Shown: positions 37,617 through 46,496 of the stretch, piece by piece
How the letters are laid out: each line of letters opens with the position of its first letter
How positions within the stretch are numbered: position 1 is the stretch's first letter
From: Planctomycetota bacterium
GTDB lineage: Bacteria > Planctomycetota > PLA2
Direction: 5' to 3'
Assembly: GCA_021776735.1 (NCBI GenBank)
Contig: JAJFFH010000047.1
Location: 79,076 to 143,075, forward strand
DNA length: 64,000 bases
Made by a program: the position numbers and the translations under genes
Notes under the pieces: model-generated
Seen by the model: only the letters and a program-made list of their open reading frames with translations
Databases searched by the model: none
Told to the model about the DNA's origin: nothing

Positions 37617-37750
37617 GATGTACTTCCTTGTCGGTCGTGATGGCCGGCTCGTGGCGGTCAGCCAAAGCGCGACGCCGATCCGTCGCATTCTTGCCCGTCG
37701 GCGCGCGCGCACCAGGAGTTCCCCGCGCGAGCGGCAGGTTCGCTGAAGAT

Positions 37751-37762
37751 ATCGCCGTCCGT
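37751..37762 (+). repeat. dispersed 12-mer copy (intergenic)
   Basis: Exact GT-type copy followed by TTGCC, about 100 bases upstream of the second cyclase-like gene. Confidence 0.88.
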
Positions 37763-37860
37763 TTGCCTACGTCGCGTCGCAATTGTTTTGCGAACCGCGC
37801 ACCTGTTTCTTCGTTTACGACTGTGCGTGAACCGGCCCGCTTGCGACTCGGAGCAGGCCC

Positions 37861-39375
37861 ATGAGACAACACAATCTGGAGACCGGGTTCGACGAACGTA
37901 TTCGTGGACTCGTTCGCAACGCGCCGTGGTGGATGACGTCGCTGGTGATCCACGCGGTGGCCGCCGTGATTCTTGCCGCGATTCCGTTTTCGACGGCGCG
38001 AGCCGAGCCGATGGTGGCGCTCGAGGCCACGGCACCCGACGCCATCGAACCGATCGACGACGAGGAACCGCCGGCCGTCGACAAGCTCCCCATTGAAGAG
38101 CCGACCGACGTGGCGGACGTTCAGGAGATCACGCCGACCGAGGACACCGATGATATCTCCGACGAGACCTTTGGCGACGTGGGCGACGCGTCCGGGCCGT
38201 TCAGCGGACCGAGCGACGGGACCGCGATCGGGCTGGGAGGACCGGCCGGCGGTGGCCGTGGCAAGGGCGGCCGTCGCACGCAACGCGGGTCGGTCCGAGG
38301 CAGCAGGAAAGAGCAAATCGCGGTCGATTGGGGCTTGAAGTGGCTGGCGGACCACCAGGACGTCGGTTCCGACGGCAAGTGGGACGCCGACGACTTCATG
38401 AAGCACGATCCGCCGGAGGACAAGTGCGACGGTTCGGGCGGACAGCTCTACGACGTGGGACTCACCGGACTCTCGCTCCTTGCGTTCCTGGGCGCCGGTT
38501 ACACGGACCGCGGCTCGAAGAGAGAGAACAAGTACGCCAAGAACGTGCGCAAGGGCCTGCGGTACCTGATGCAGAGCCAGGCCGAGGACGGAGTCTTCGG
38601 CACGCGTGCGACGCACAGCTTCATGTACAACCACGCGATCGCGACGCTGGCGATGTGCGAGGCGTTCTGGATGACCGGAAACCCGCGCTACAAGAAGCCG
38701 GCGCAGGAGGGGCTGAACTTCCTCGCCATGGCGCGCAACCCGTACATGGCGTGGCGCTACGAGCCGCGCGGTGGCGAGAACGACACCTCGGTGACGGCCT
38801 GGTGCGTGATGGCGCTGAAGTCCGGCAAGTTCGCGAACCTCGAGGTCGATCCGAGCGCGTTTGACGGGGCGCGCCAATGGATCGACAAGATGACCGATCC
38901 GAACTTCGGCCAGGTCGGCTACAACTTCCCCGGCGGTTCGTCCTCGCGGCCGGAAGGCAAGCAGGACCGTTTCCCGGCGGAAAAGTCGCAGTCGATGACC
39001 GCGGCCGGCATCCTGACGCGCATCTTCCTGGGCGAGGATCCCCGCAAGAGCGAGATGATCAAGAAGGGCGCGAAGCTGTGCCTGGGTCTGACGCCGACCT
39101 GGAACCCGGACGACGGATCGATCGACATGTACTACTGGTACTACGCGACGCTGGCGCTCTATCAGGTCGGCGGCAAGTCGTGGAAAACGTGGAACGAAGC
39201 CATGAAAACGGCGATCGTAGACAACCAGCACGCGCAGGGCAGCGGCACGCGCGAGGGCAGTTGGGATCCGATCGGTTGCTGGGGCGACGACGGCGGCCGT
39301 ATCTACTCGACGGCGACCATGGTCATGTGCCTCGAAATCTACTACCGGTACGACCGCGTGTTTGGTGCGCGGTAA
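37861..39375 (+). CDS. membrane-anchored squalene-cyclase/prenyltransferase-repeat protein (second copy)
   Basis: About 504 residues. Same plan as the 35.5-37.0 kb protein: N-terminal anchor NAPWWMTSLVIHAVAAVILA, an acidic/proline-containing linker, a Gly/Arg-rich spacer and a repeat domain from about residue 158. The anchor and linkers have diverged strongly, while the repeat domain is almost identical. In its first 240 bases (from 38335) the DNA differs at only a few positions, which suggests recent duplication or gene conversion limited to that domain. No catalytic motif recognised. The gene probably has its own promoter in the repeat-rich gap upstream. Confidence 0.82.
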   Translation: MRQHNLETGFDERIRGLVRNAPWWMTSLVIHAVAAVILAAIPFSTARAEPMVALEATAPDAIEPIDDEEPPAVDKLPIEEPTDVADVQEITPTEDTDDISDETFGDVGDASGPFSGPSDGTAIGLGGPAGGGRGKGGRRTQRGSVRGSRKEQIAVDWGLKWLADHQDVGSDGKWDADDFMKHDPPEDKCDGSGGQLYDVGLTGLSLLAFLGAGYTDRGSKRENKYAKNVRKGLRYLMQSQAEDGVFGTRATHSFMYNHAIATLAMCEAFWMTGNPRYKKPAQEGLNFLAMARNPYMAWRYEPRGGENDTSVTAWCVMALKSGKFANLEVDPSAFDGARQWIDKMTDPNFGQVGYNFPGGSSSRPEGKQDRFPAEKSQSMTAAGILTRIFLGEDPRKSEMIKKGAKLCLGLTPTWNPDDGSIDMYYWYYATLALYQVGGKSWKTWNEAMKTAIVDNQHAQGSGTREGSWDPIGCWGDDGGRIYSTATMVMCLEIYYRYDRVFGAR

Positions 39376-39515
39376 GGGGAGTGGGGGGCTCGGGGGGAAG
39401 ACACTGGCGGCGTGCGCCACCCGTTCACGCTTAGCTGTTCCTCTGCCCCAACACCGTCAGGTGTTCCACGTGAAAGGGTCCGCCACGCTCTCGCGTGGGT
39501 ATACTTCGCCCGCAT

Positions 39516-40691
39516 ATGCCGATCGCTCATCGCATCCACGATGCTCTCGAACGCGCCTCCTGGATTCGCAAGATGTTTGAGGCGGCGAACATCCTGCGTG
39601 CGGAGCGGGGGGCCGATGCGGTCGCCGATCTGAGCCTTGGCAATCCGTCCAACGAGCCGCCCTCGGTGTTTTACGAGTCGTTGCGGGAGGAGGCGGATGC
39701 CGGCGAGGCGCGGCCACACCGCTACATGACCAACCCCGGCTACCCCGAGGTGCGCGAGGCGATCGCCAGTCACTTGGCGACGCGCACTACGGTGCCGTAC
39801 ACGGCCGACGACGTGTGCATGACCGTGGGGGCTGCCGGAGCCCTCAACGCGATCCTGCGCGTGCTGCTCGATCCCGGCGATGAGGTCGTTCTGCAGAGCC
39901 CCGCGTTCGTCGAATACCCGTTCTATGTCGACAACTTCCAGGGACAGACATGCGTCGTGCCGCCGCGGCCCGATTTCTTGCCGGACGTCCAGCGCATCGC
40001 CGATGCGTGCACCGCCAACACGCGCGCGGTCATCTTGAATGCGCCCAACAATCCGACCGGCCGCATCTACCCGGAGAGGACTTGGCGTGACCTCGGTCGC
40101 GCGCTGGCCAGCGTGTCGGCGGGGCTTGCGCGGCCGATCTACGTGATCTTCGACGATCCGTATCACCACCTCTGGTACACCGACGCCCCGCCGCCCGAGC
40201 CGGCACGTTCTTACGACCAGGTCCTGTACGTCACGAGCTTCTCGAAAGACCTCGGCCTCGCCGGCGAACGCATCGGCTATGTCGCCGTCCACCCCGGCGC
40301 CGCCGATCGCGCCGACCTGCACCGCGCGCTTCCGTTCGCCCTGCGCGTGCTGGGCCAGGTGAACGCACCCGCCACGATGCAACGCGTCGCCGCGCGCCTG
40401 ATCGACCACCCGCGAGAGGACACGCGCGCGTACTACCGGCTCCGCCGCGACCGCGTGTTCGACGCGCTGGACGCCGCGGGCCTCGACTTCCCGCCGCTGG
40501 AGGGCGCGTTCTACGCCTTCCCCAAAACTCCGATTCCCGACGACATGGAGTTTTGCCGCCGCATGCTCGACAAGGGCCTTGTCCTCGTTCCCGGCACCGC
40601 GTTCGGCTGCCCCGGTCGCTTCCGCATGAGCTACGCCGTTGCCGAGGACGTGTTGGAACGGGGGCTGAAAATCCTGCGTGAAGCGCTGTAG
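39516..40691 (+). CDS. class I/II pyridoxal-phosphate aminotransferase
   Basis: About 391 residues from MPIAHRIHDALERASW (an in-frame start seven codons earlier is possible). Fold-type I features: YPEVREAIASHLA, GAAGALNAILRVLLDPGDEV, NAPNNPTGR (substrate and PLP pocket), IFDDPYHHLWY and the PLP lysine in SFSKDLGLAGERIGY, with a C-terminal arginine in GRFRMSYAV. It would transfer an amino group between an amino acid and a 2-oxo acid in the cytoplasm; the substrate cannot be told. It is convergent with the membrane-protein gene; a dispersed 12-mer lies in the gap. Confidence 0.92.
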   Translation: MPIAHRIHDALERASWIRKMFEAANILRAERGADAVADLSLGNPSNEPPSVFYESLREEADAGEARPHRYMTNPGYPEVREAIASHLATRTTVPYTADDVCMTVGAAGALNAILRVLLDPGDEVVLQSPAFVEYPFYVDNFQGQTCVVPPRPDFLPDVQRIADACTANTRAVILNAPNNPTGRIYPERTWRDLGRALASVSAGLARPIYVIFDDPYHHLWYTDAPPPEPARSYDQVLYVTSFSKDLGLAGERIGYVAVHPGAADRADLHRALPFALRVLGQVNAPATMQRVAARLIDHPREDTRAYYRLRRDRVFDALDAAGLDFPPLEGAFYAFPKTPIPDDMEFCRRMLDKGLVLVPGTAFGCPGRFRMSYAVAEDVLERGLKILREAL

Positions 40692-40702
40692 CGAGGGAGC
40701 GT

Positions 40703-40714
40703 ACGGACGGCGAT
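40703..40714 (-). repeat. dispersed 12-mer copy (intergenic)
   Basis: Exact GT-type copy followed by ACGCT between convergent genes. Its end overlaps a small hairpin, ATGCC paired with GGCAT. Confidence 0.88.
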
Positions 40715-40742
40715 GCCTGCATGAGGCATGAGACCGACGCGG

Positions 40743-41075
40743 CTATGACCAGATGCCGTGGTAGCGGTCGCTGCGGATCTCGGCCACGATTACAGCGATG
40801 GTCACCGGTGCCTGGACCGCGAGGACGCCGAGCCATCCGAACGAGCCGCTCGCCAGCCACGCCGCGAAGTTGATCGCGAAGATGCCGGCCCAGATCAGTT
40901 CGTAGCTCCGGCGAATCCGAAAGACGTTGCAAAACAAGAAGAAGTGTCCGAGAGCGACGGCGATGAGCCAGGCGTAGGTTCCCACGCGGCTGTGCAGCCA
41001 CCATGTCGCGACGGCTCCGAGCGCCAGGACGACCGCGTCTGTCGCTGAGAAACGAAGGCCGCGCGGCTTAGACAT
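40743..41075 (-). CDS. small integral membrane protein
   Basis: About 110 residues with three or four hydrophobic helices: AVVLALGAVATWWLHS, WLIAVALGHFFLFCNVF, LIWAGIFAINFAAWLA and VLAVQAPVTIAVIVA. The start overlaps the end of the upstream hydrolase gene by 8 bases, so both are translated from one mRNA. No family recognised. Confidence 0.75.
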   Translation of the reverse strand: MSKPRGLRFSATDAVVLALGAVATWWLHSRVGTYAWLIAVALGHFFLFCNVFRIRRSYELIWAGIFAINFAAWLASGSFGWLGVLAVQAPVTIAVIVAEIRSDRYHGIWS

Positions 41076-41907
41076 CGAACCGTTCGACGGAGAGCCGGCC
41101 GTCCGTATTCCGTAGACTCAGGGTTCCGAAGCGTGCGCCGAAGTTGCGCGTGCGAAGATCGCGGCACACGATGAGGTCGCCGGTTCGCTCGACGACGTGG
41201 TACGCGTTCGAGAGCCGGCGCATGCTGCGGAACTCCGGGATCTCCTCGACGTCCGCGGAGTCGAGGATCGGTACGGTCCCTTCGTCGTGCACGCCGCCCT
41301 CGACGCGAAACAGGCGCACGGCGTCGCCGTCGCGGGCGCAGCCGAACCAGCGCCACGGGAGCAACGCGCTGGGCAACAGCGCGAGCGTTTCCGGTGGGCA
41401 GCATCGAAGCGCCCGGGCCCGGAGGCGGCCCTTGATGACGATGTAGATCAACAGCGCCGTCGCGTAGGCGATCGCCGGTCCGGGGCCGGGAGGCCACGAA
41501 ACGACAACGGCGATCAGGGCCGCGGCGCTCAGCAGCAAGACGATCGCATCGACAAAGAAGACCCATTCGGCGCAGAGGCGGCGCCCGGTGAACGGCGCCC
41601 ATAACGTGATGCCGTATGTATTGGTCCAGTCCAGCACCGCGTGTAGCGACATGCCGGCGACCAGCGCCACGGCGAATTCGGCCGGTGTGAACGGCAAGAC
41701 CAGCGCGCCCAGGAGCGCGATCATCGGGAGCGCGTGGGACCACGTCTGGTGCACGGTCAAGAACGCGCGCTTGCCGAACACGCGGCTCAAGGCGTCCAGG
41801 TCGGGGGCGACCGACGCGAGGACAAACGTCGAGGCCGCAAGCGGATGGGTCATGGCAAAAGGACTGGCCAGAACCAAGCCGGACATGGCGTGTGTCACGA
41901 CATCCAC
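41068..41907 (-). CDS. membrane-bound metal-dependent hydrolase (YdjM-type)
   Basis: About 279 residues. The N-terminal half matches the YdjM/LexA-binding membrane hydrolase family: VTHAMSGLVLASPFA, SVAPDLDAL (metal Asp pair), TWSHALPMIALLGALVL, SLHAVLDWTNTYGITLWAPF, with histidines and aspartates in the usual order and several hydrophobic helices. The C-terminal 110 residues form a soluble domain of unknown role (VEGGVHDEGTVPILDSADVEE). It heads a two-gene operon with the small membrane protein. Family is fairly sure; substrate unknown. Confidence 0.82.
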   Translation of the reverse strand: MDVVTHAMSGLVLASPFAMTHPLAASTFVLASVAPDLDALSRVFGKRAFLTVHQTWSHALPMIALLGALVLPFTPAEFAVALVAGMSLHAVLDWTNTYGITLWAPFTGRRLCAEWVFFVDAIVLLLSAAALIAVVVSWPPGPGPAIAYATALLIYIVIKGRLRARALRCCPPETLALLPSALLPWRWFGCARDGDAVRLFRVEGGVHDEGTVPILDSADVEEIPEFRSMRRLSNAYHVVERTGDLIVCRDLRTRNFGARFGTLSLRNTDGRLSVERFDV

Positions 41908-41938
41908 GTCTCCATTTTACTCGGCGGGATCGTCGTCC

Positions 41939-41950
41939 ATCGCCGTCCGT
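41939..41950 (+). repeat. dispersed 12-mer copy (intergenic)
   Basis: Exact GT-type copy followed by ATGCT between the divergent hydrolase and Rossmann genes. Confidence 0.88.
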
Positions 41951-42025
41951 ATGCTCTCCTCGGGTGGCGGGCGTTTGAAGCCCTTTGGCCCGTTGATCCT
42001 TTGCGGTTGATATCATGGCGCCCTC

Positions 42026-43789
42026 ATGGAACGCTTTGATTCCGTCTGTGTGCTCGGTGGTGCCGGGCTGGTGGGTTACCAGGTTTGTCGCGAGCTCCTG
42101 CGCCAAGGGGTGACGAACGAGGTGGCCGTCGTGTCGCTGCGACTTGGCGAGGTCGAGCGGGCGGTCGCGCGTCTGCGCGAGGAGTACCCCTCGGCCACGA
42201 TCGTGGGGCGGTACGGGAACGTGTTTGCTCGCGGGACGCTGGCGGATATCGACGGCGAGGAGCGCGAACCCGTGCGGGACCGTACGGATCCGAAGCGGCG
42301 GCGGGCGTTGCTGGCCGACATCTACGAGGACTTCGACGTGGCTCGTGCAGAGTCCGCCCTTTGCCGACTCGTGCGGGAAACCAGACCCGCGGCGGTCGTC
42401 GATTGCATCAACACCGCGACGGCCATTTCGTACCAGGACGTGCCCTCGACGGCCAAGCAACTCATGGCGGCGCTGGGCATGCGCGGCGACGTCCAGGCGA
42501 CGGACGAGCAGCTTCGCGCCGACGTGGAGACCATGCTCGTCTCGATCGAGATTCCGCAGCTCATCCTGCATGTGCGCTTGTTGCACGACGCCCTGACCGA
42601 GGTCGGGGCCCGGGCATACCTGAAGGTCGGTACGACCGGCACGGGCGGGATGGGGTTGAATATTCCGTACACGCACGGCGAGGACAAGCCGAGTCCGACC
42701 CTGATGGCGAAGACCGCGGTCGCGTTCGCGCATACCGGGCTCTTGTTTTTGGCGGCGCGGACGGAAGGCGGTCCGACGTACAAGGAGCTGAAGCCCGCAG
42801 CCATGATCGGCTACCGCGAGGTGGCCGTGCGCGAGGTGCCGGGCTACGTCTGGGAGAAACAGGGGACGCGTTTCGTGAAGCGCCGGGCGCAGGCGCGACC
42901 GCTGTTTCAGGCGCAGACCGCGTCGCTGACCGAGCCGCTCGACACGACCCCGGACCCGTCGCGGTACTCGACACGTGAGGACGACAGCGGCGAGGCCCGG
43001 ACCGTGCGTCTCGCCTGCGTGAACACGGGCGAGAACGGCTGGTTTACCCACGGCGAGTTCGAGGCCATCACGGCGCACTCGCAAATGGAAATCATCACCC
43101 CGGAGGAGATCGCCCTCGCCTCGGTTCAGGAGCTGACCGGGCGTTCGACCGGCCGCGACGTCGTCGCCGCTCTCGATTCGTCCATCCTCGGCCCGACCTA
43201 CAAGGGCGGCCTCCTGCGCCAGGTAGCCCTCGACCGGATCGCGCTACTCGAGGGCGAAGGCAGCGTACCGTCGGTCGCACTCGGCGACCTCGGTCCGCCC
43301 CAGCTTTCGAAGTACCTGTTCGAGCTCTACCTGATGCGCGCGGCCTACGAAACCCTTGAGGCCACCGCCATCGGACTACGCAGTGCGGACGCAGGACAGC
43401 ACCTGGAAGAGACCCTGAAGGCCCGGCCGGATTTGCGCGACGCCATCGTTTCGGTCGGCATCCCGATTCTCAAGTCCGACGGCCACACGATCTTGCGCGG
43501 CCCGGAGATCAAGATTCCCGGTTACGACCCGAGCGTTGGCCCGCGCCCTCCGGAGCCGGACGAGATCGACGCGTGGGCCCAAAAGGGCTGGGTCGATCTG
43601 CGACTCGACAGCCTGCACGCGTGGGCGGACCGCCTCGACCGCGTCGTGGCCTCGCGCCGCGGCGGCTCCGCCGGCGGGTCCGATTCCATGAGCCCGGCCA
43701 CTTACGGCCGCGACGACTTCCGCGTCGGTGAGGTCGTCGCGTGGGTGTTCGCCAACGAACCGGGCTTTCGCGGCTTTCGGATCAAGTAG
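42026..43789 (+). CDS. Rossmann-fold NAD(P)-binding protein of unknown function
   Basis: About 587 residues from MERFDSVCVLGGAGLVGYQ; the glycine motif GGAGLVG opens a Rossmann fold, as in extended short-chain dehydrogenases. Later stretches include AAVVDCINTATAISYQD, LKVGTTGTGGMGLNIPYTHG and a long C-terminal domain with ILRGPEIKIPGYDPSV. The usual YxxxK of short-chain dehydrogenases is not at the expected place, so an oxidoreductase function is only a guess. It stands alone, divergent from the hydrolase gene; a dispersed 12-mer lies in the shared upstream region. Confidence 0.7.
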   Translation: MERFDSVCVLGGAGLVGYQVCRELLRQGVTNEVAVVSLRLGEVERAVARLREEYPSATIVGRYGNVFARGTLADIDGEEREPVRDRTDPKRRRALLADIYEDFDVARAESALCRLVRETRPAAVVDCINTATAISYQDVPSTAKQLMAALGMRGDVQATDEQLRADVETMLVSIEIPQLILHVRLLHDALTEVGARAYLKVGTTGTGGMGLNIPYTHGEDKPSPTLMAKTAVAFAHTGLLFLAARTEGGPTYKELKPAAMIGYREVAVREVPGYVWEKQGTRFVKRRAQARPLFQAQTASLTEPLDTTPDPSRYSTREDDSGEARTVRLACVNTGENGWFTHGEFEAITAHSQMEIITPEEIALASVQELTGRSTGRDVVAALDSSILGPTYKGGLLRQVALDRIALLEGEGSVPSVALGDLGPPQLSKYLFELYLMRAAYETLEATAIGLRSADAGQHLEETLKARPDLRDAIVSVGIPILKSDGHTILRGPEIKIPGYDPSVGPRPPEPDEIDAWAQKGWVDLRLDSLHAWADRLDRVVASRRGGSAGGSDSMSPATYGRDDFRVGEVVAWVFANEPGFRGFRIK

Positions 43790-43953
43790 CGAGAATCGCC
43801 GGCGATTTCGAAAGCGGGCGGGCGAGCCACTGCGGCGTAGACCGCGGGCCGTTGATCCGTCTCTGCGACTGCGGACGGCTGGACGCGGCGCGGCTCTTCG
43901 GGCGCGCCTCCCACGGGGCGCGGTTTTGCTCTGAGTTCGCTTGCGACGTGTGT

Positions 43954-43993
43954 CGGGTTCGGGTTCGGGTTCGGGTTCGGGTTCGGGTTCGGG
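43954..43993. repeat. hexanucleotide tandem repeat (CGGGTT)
   Basis: Six full CGGGTT units plus CGGG, in perfect tandem. It lies in the 526-base gap after the Rossmann gene and just upstream of a decayed four-helix-bundle gene. A repeat of this kind can change length by slippage. Confidence 0.95.
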
Positions 43994-44041
43994 GATGAAA
44001 TCGCGCGTGGATCGGTTGTCGGGGGACGCCCGTCGAAAGGA

Positions 44042-44291
44042 GTCGTCCATGACCGACAACCGAAACTTCTCCGCCGCTCCCCGGAGTTCTTCTCTGCAAC
44101 GGTTCTCAATATCGCCGAAGGCGCGGGACGGTGGAAGCCCGCCGACAAGGCTTATCGCTACACCATTGCGCAGGCGGAGTGTCTCGAGTGTGCCGCGGCC
44201 TTGAGCTGGCCACGACTGTCGAGATCCTTCGCAGGAAGCGGGAGATGCTCCGCGTTTGGCAGGGCTCCACCCCACCTGAACGTAGTTCGTG
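44042..44291 (+). pseudogene. decayed four-helix-bundle (23S rRNA intervening-sequence/S23-type) protein gene
   Basis: In one frame the DNA reads FFSATVLNIAEGAGRWKPAD then KAYRYTIAQAECLECAAAL, which matches the helix-2/3 core of the family (usual form VLNIAEGAGR..ADK). After 44200 the match moves to another frame: ELATTVEILRRKREML then RVWQGSTPPERSS and a stop at 44289-44291. The reading frame is therefore broken, and the N-terminal part is not recognisable. Active relatives are small helical proteins of unknown role found within rRNA intervening sequences or as orphan genes. Confidence 0.7.
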
Positions 44292-44315
44292 AACGTCTAC
44301 GACGACGGGCGGCCG

Positions 44316-44609
44316 TTACCGCCAGCGGCCGGCGACCCAGACCGCACGGGAGCGCGGCGGGCGGGTCCAGTGGCCTCCGACCCACGCGTAGCGGCCACGG
44401 CGCACGACGTAGTGGCCGCCGACCCACACATGATTGTGGCCCGGTCGGCGGGTTTTGACGACGACGCGTTTCGGAGCCGGCGGGGGAGCGTGCCGGACAT
44501 GGACGCCCGCCGTTGTAGGGGCGACGTGCCGATGCCGGCGACCGTGCCGATGGCTGCTACAGGCGGGAGCGAACAGGATGAGGCACCAGAGGACGAAGCA
44601 ATGTCTCAT
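44316..44609 (-). CDS. small lipoprotein with YXWGXW-type repeats
   Basis: About 97 residues from MRHCFVLWCLILFAPACSS, a lipoprotein signal with lipobox Cys in APAC (a longer in-frame start is unlikely). The mature part is His/Arg-rich, then holds repeated W-G motifs: VWVGGHYVVRRGRYAWVGGH and SRAVWVAGRWR, as in the YXWGXW repeat family of short envelope proteins. Probably anchored to a membrane in the periplasm. Function unknown. Confidence 0.75.
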   Translation of the reverse strand: MRHCFVLWCLILFAPACSSHRHGRRHRHVAPTTAGVHVRHAPPPAPKRVVVKTRRPGHNHVWVGGHYVVRRGRYAWVGGHWTRPPRSRAVWVAGRWR

Positions 44610-44723
44610 GGGGTCGAAACCCCCTGGGCGCACACGCAGTTTCGCGAAAACCGTTGGCGATCTCGCGGGTTGCGTCCGTCCTTCATGGTGGGTCGCCTTG
44701 CCGCAAGGCGGCACGCGACCGGG

Positions 44724-44757
44724 CCCACGAAAATCGCGCTCGGGCGATTTTCGTGGG
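44724..44757. terminator. perfect 14-bp hairpin abutting a dispersed 12-mer, after rpsT
   Basis: CCCACGAAAATCGC at 44724-44737 pairs with GCGATTTTCGTGGG at 44744-44757 around GCTCGG. It ends one base before the 12-mer at 44759-44770, which touches the rpsT stop codon. Likely the rpsT terminator. Neisseria uptake sequences are also often found in terminators. Confidence 0.7.
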
Positions 44758-44758
44758 T

Positions 44759-44770
44759 ATCGCCGTCCGT
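44759..44770 (+). repeat. dispersed 12-mer copy (intergenic, touches rpsT stop)
   Basis: Exact GT-type copy followed by CAGCT, one base from a 14-bp hairpin. Confidence 0.88.
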
Positions 44771-45042
44771 CAGCTACCGCTCGCGAGGCTCTGGACAGCG
44801 CGGGCGAGCTGCGACTTCAACCGCGCCGCCTTGTTCTTGTGGACGCGGTTGGTCTTGGCCGCCTTGTCCACGAGTTTTTGTGCGTGGGGCAGCTCGGTAT
44901 TGGCCGTGGTGGCATCGCCTTCGGCGACGGCCGTCATGACCTTCTTGAACTGGGTGCGCATCGACGAGTTGAGCGCGCGGTTGAGTTCGCGGCGCTTCTC
45001 GTTCTGGCGGATTGCTTTTCGGGCTGTGCGGGAGTGTGCCAT
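44770..45042 (-). CDS. rpsT: 30S ribosomal protein S20
   Basis: 90 residues, MAHSRTARKAIRQNEKRREL, with the lysine/arginine-rich helices typical of S20 (SSMRTQFKKVMTAV, NRVHKNKAARLKSQLARAV). It binds 16S rRNA early in small-subunit assembly. The start codon is two bases after the stop codon of the TPR gene upstream, so the two are co-transcribed. A hairpin and a dispersed 12-mer lie at its 3' end. Confidence 0.97.
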   Translation of the reverse strand: MAHSRTARKAIRQNEKRRELNRALNSSMRTQFKKVMTAVAEGDATTANTELPHAQKLVDKAAKTNRVHKNKAARLKSQLARAVQSLASGS

Positions 45043-45044
45043 GG

Positions 45045-46430
45045 TCAGTCAAGCGAGAGTTTACCGGGCCCGTCCGCGGATTCCAGTTTGCCGAGGCGGT
45101 CACCGACGTCCTTGAACGAGATATCGGACTCGTAGATCATCCCGAACTGCTCCTTGGCCTTTTGGGGCTGCCCATGGGTCTCGAAGACATCGCCCAGGGT
45201 GTAGCGGATCTCCTTGATCCGCTCGCTCATCCCCGTCTGGCCTTCGAGCGCCTGCTCGAGCTGGCGAATGGCCAAATCGAACTGGCCCTTGGCCGCAAAC
45301 GCCTTGCCCAGCCAGAGCTGCGAGTCGCTGCGGAATTTCGGGTCCTTGACCGTGTGCTGGAACTGACCGATCGCCTCGTCCAGATCCTGGCGCTGGAGCA
45401 GGAGTTCGCCCAGCTTGAACCGGAGGTTCAGGTCGGTCGGATACGCCTTGACCCGCTCGCGATAGGCGACCGTTCTGACGTCCAGAAGCTCCCGGTCGAT
45501 CTTTTGGGCCTCGTCGTTCTTGCCGGCCTGGAGTGCGTCCAGATGGGTGGATTCCAGCTTCGCGATGCGCATGTCGTCCCGCTGGAACTGCAGCATGAGA
45601 TCGTCGGGCGCCTTTTTGACGGCGTCTTCCATCGCGGCGATGGCTCCGTCGTAGTCCTTTTGCTTTTGCTTGACCTCGGCGAGTTTGACCCACAGGTCGG
45701 TGTTGGCCGGCTCCCCGGCCAGCGCCTTTTCGACATCCGCGACCTGCGCCGCGAGATCGTCCGCGCTCTGGAACAGACGATCCTTCTTTTCGAGTTCGCC
45801 CGCCAGATTCTTGTCCCGAACCAGATCGCGGGACGATCCGGCCGTGGCGAATCCGGTGTCCTCGAGCGAGGCCCGCGCCGCGAGGTTCTTGCGCGCCTTG
45901 AGCGCGTCCTGGTCCTGCGGACTGAGTTGGACGACCCGATTGAGCGTCTCGAGCGCCTTCGGGATGTTGCCGGTGCGACCGAGCAGATTGGCCAGTTTCT
46001 TGAGGGCGCTGACGTCGTTCGGATCGGCCTCGGCCGCCATCTCGTACGCGAAGCATGCCGTCTCGTTGTAGCCGGCCGCCGCGGCGCAGTCGCCCAGCTT
46101 CGTGTTCACCGACTTGCTCTTGGGATCGATCCGGAGGAACTTCTCGCACGCGTTCAAGTACCCGTCGGGGTTGCCCTTCTTGCCCAGGCCGGCAAAAAAC
46201 ATCCCCAGCTTGGCCGGAAACCCGAACAGTGCGATCGCCAGACCGCCCGGGTAGCCCCCTTGCTCGTGTTTCTTCAACGCCGCCTTGCGCAGTCCCTCCC
46301 GGGCCCGGCGCGCGTCGGGCGCCAGCGCGGTGGCCTGGGTGAAGGCTTCGACGGCGAAGTCGTAGTTCTTTTTCTTCAGGGCGTCTTCGCCCCGCTCGGT
46401 GAGTTTTTGGGCTTGGCTGTTCATGCTCAT
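45045..46430 (-). CDS. tetratricopeptide-repeat protein
   Basis: About 461 residues from MSMNSQAQKLTERGEDAL (an in-frame ATG ten codons earlier is possible). Many TPR units: GEDALKKKNYDFAVEAFTQA, LKKLANLLGRTGNIPKALET, LWVKLAEVKQKQKDYDGAIA, SQLWLGKAFAAKGQFDLAIR, RYTLGDVFETHGQPQKAKEQ. No signal peptide, so probably cytoplasmic; TPR arrays form protein-binding scaffolds. Co-transcribed with rpsT downstream and divergent from def. Confidence 0.88.
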   Translation of the reverse strand: MSMNSQAQKLTERGEDALKKKNYDFAVEAFTQATALAPDARRAREGLRKAALKKHEQGGYPGGLAIALFGFPAKLGMFFAGLGKKGNPDGYLNACEKFLRIDPKSKSVNTKLGDCAAAAGYNETACFAYEMAAEADPNDVSALKKLANLLGRTGNIPKALETLNRVVQLSPQDQDALKARKNLAARASLEDTGFATAGSSRDLVRDKNLAGELEKKDRLFQSADDLAAQVADVEKALAGEPANTDLWVKLAEVKQKQKDYDGAIAAMEDAVKKAPDDLMLQFQRDDMRIAKLESTHLDALQAGKNDEAQKIDRELLDVRTVAYRERVKAYPTDLNLRFKLGELLLQRQDLDEAIGQFQHTVKDPKFRSDSQLWLGKAFAAKGQFDLAIRQLEQALEGQTGMSERIKEIRYTLGDVFETHGQPQKAKEQFGMIYESDISFKDVGDRLGKLESADGPGKLSLD

Positions 46431-46496
46431 GGCGGCGAAAACCCCTTGTATCGCGGGCAATGGGATGCGTCAAACGATGTGTAGACTAAGCCCCCC

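Noticed and set aside
40270..40290. GTCGCCGTCCAC in the aminotransferase gene as a 12-mer copy
   Set aside because: Two mismatches, and it encodes YVAVHP, a normal stretch after the PLP lysine.
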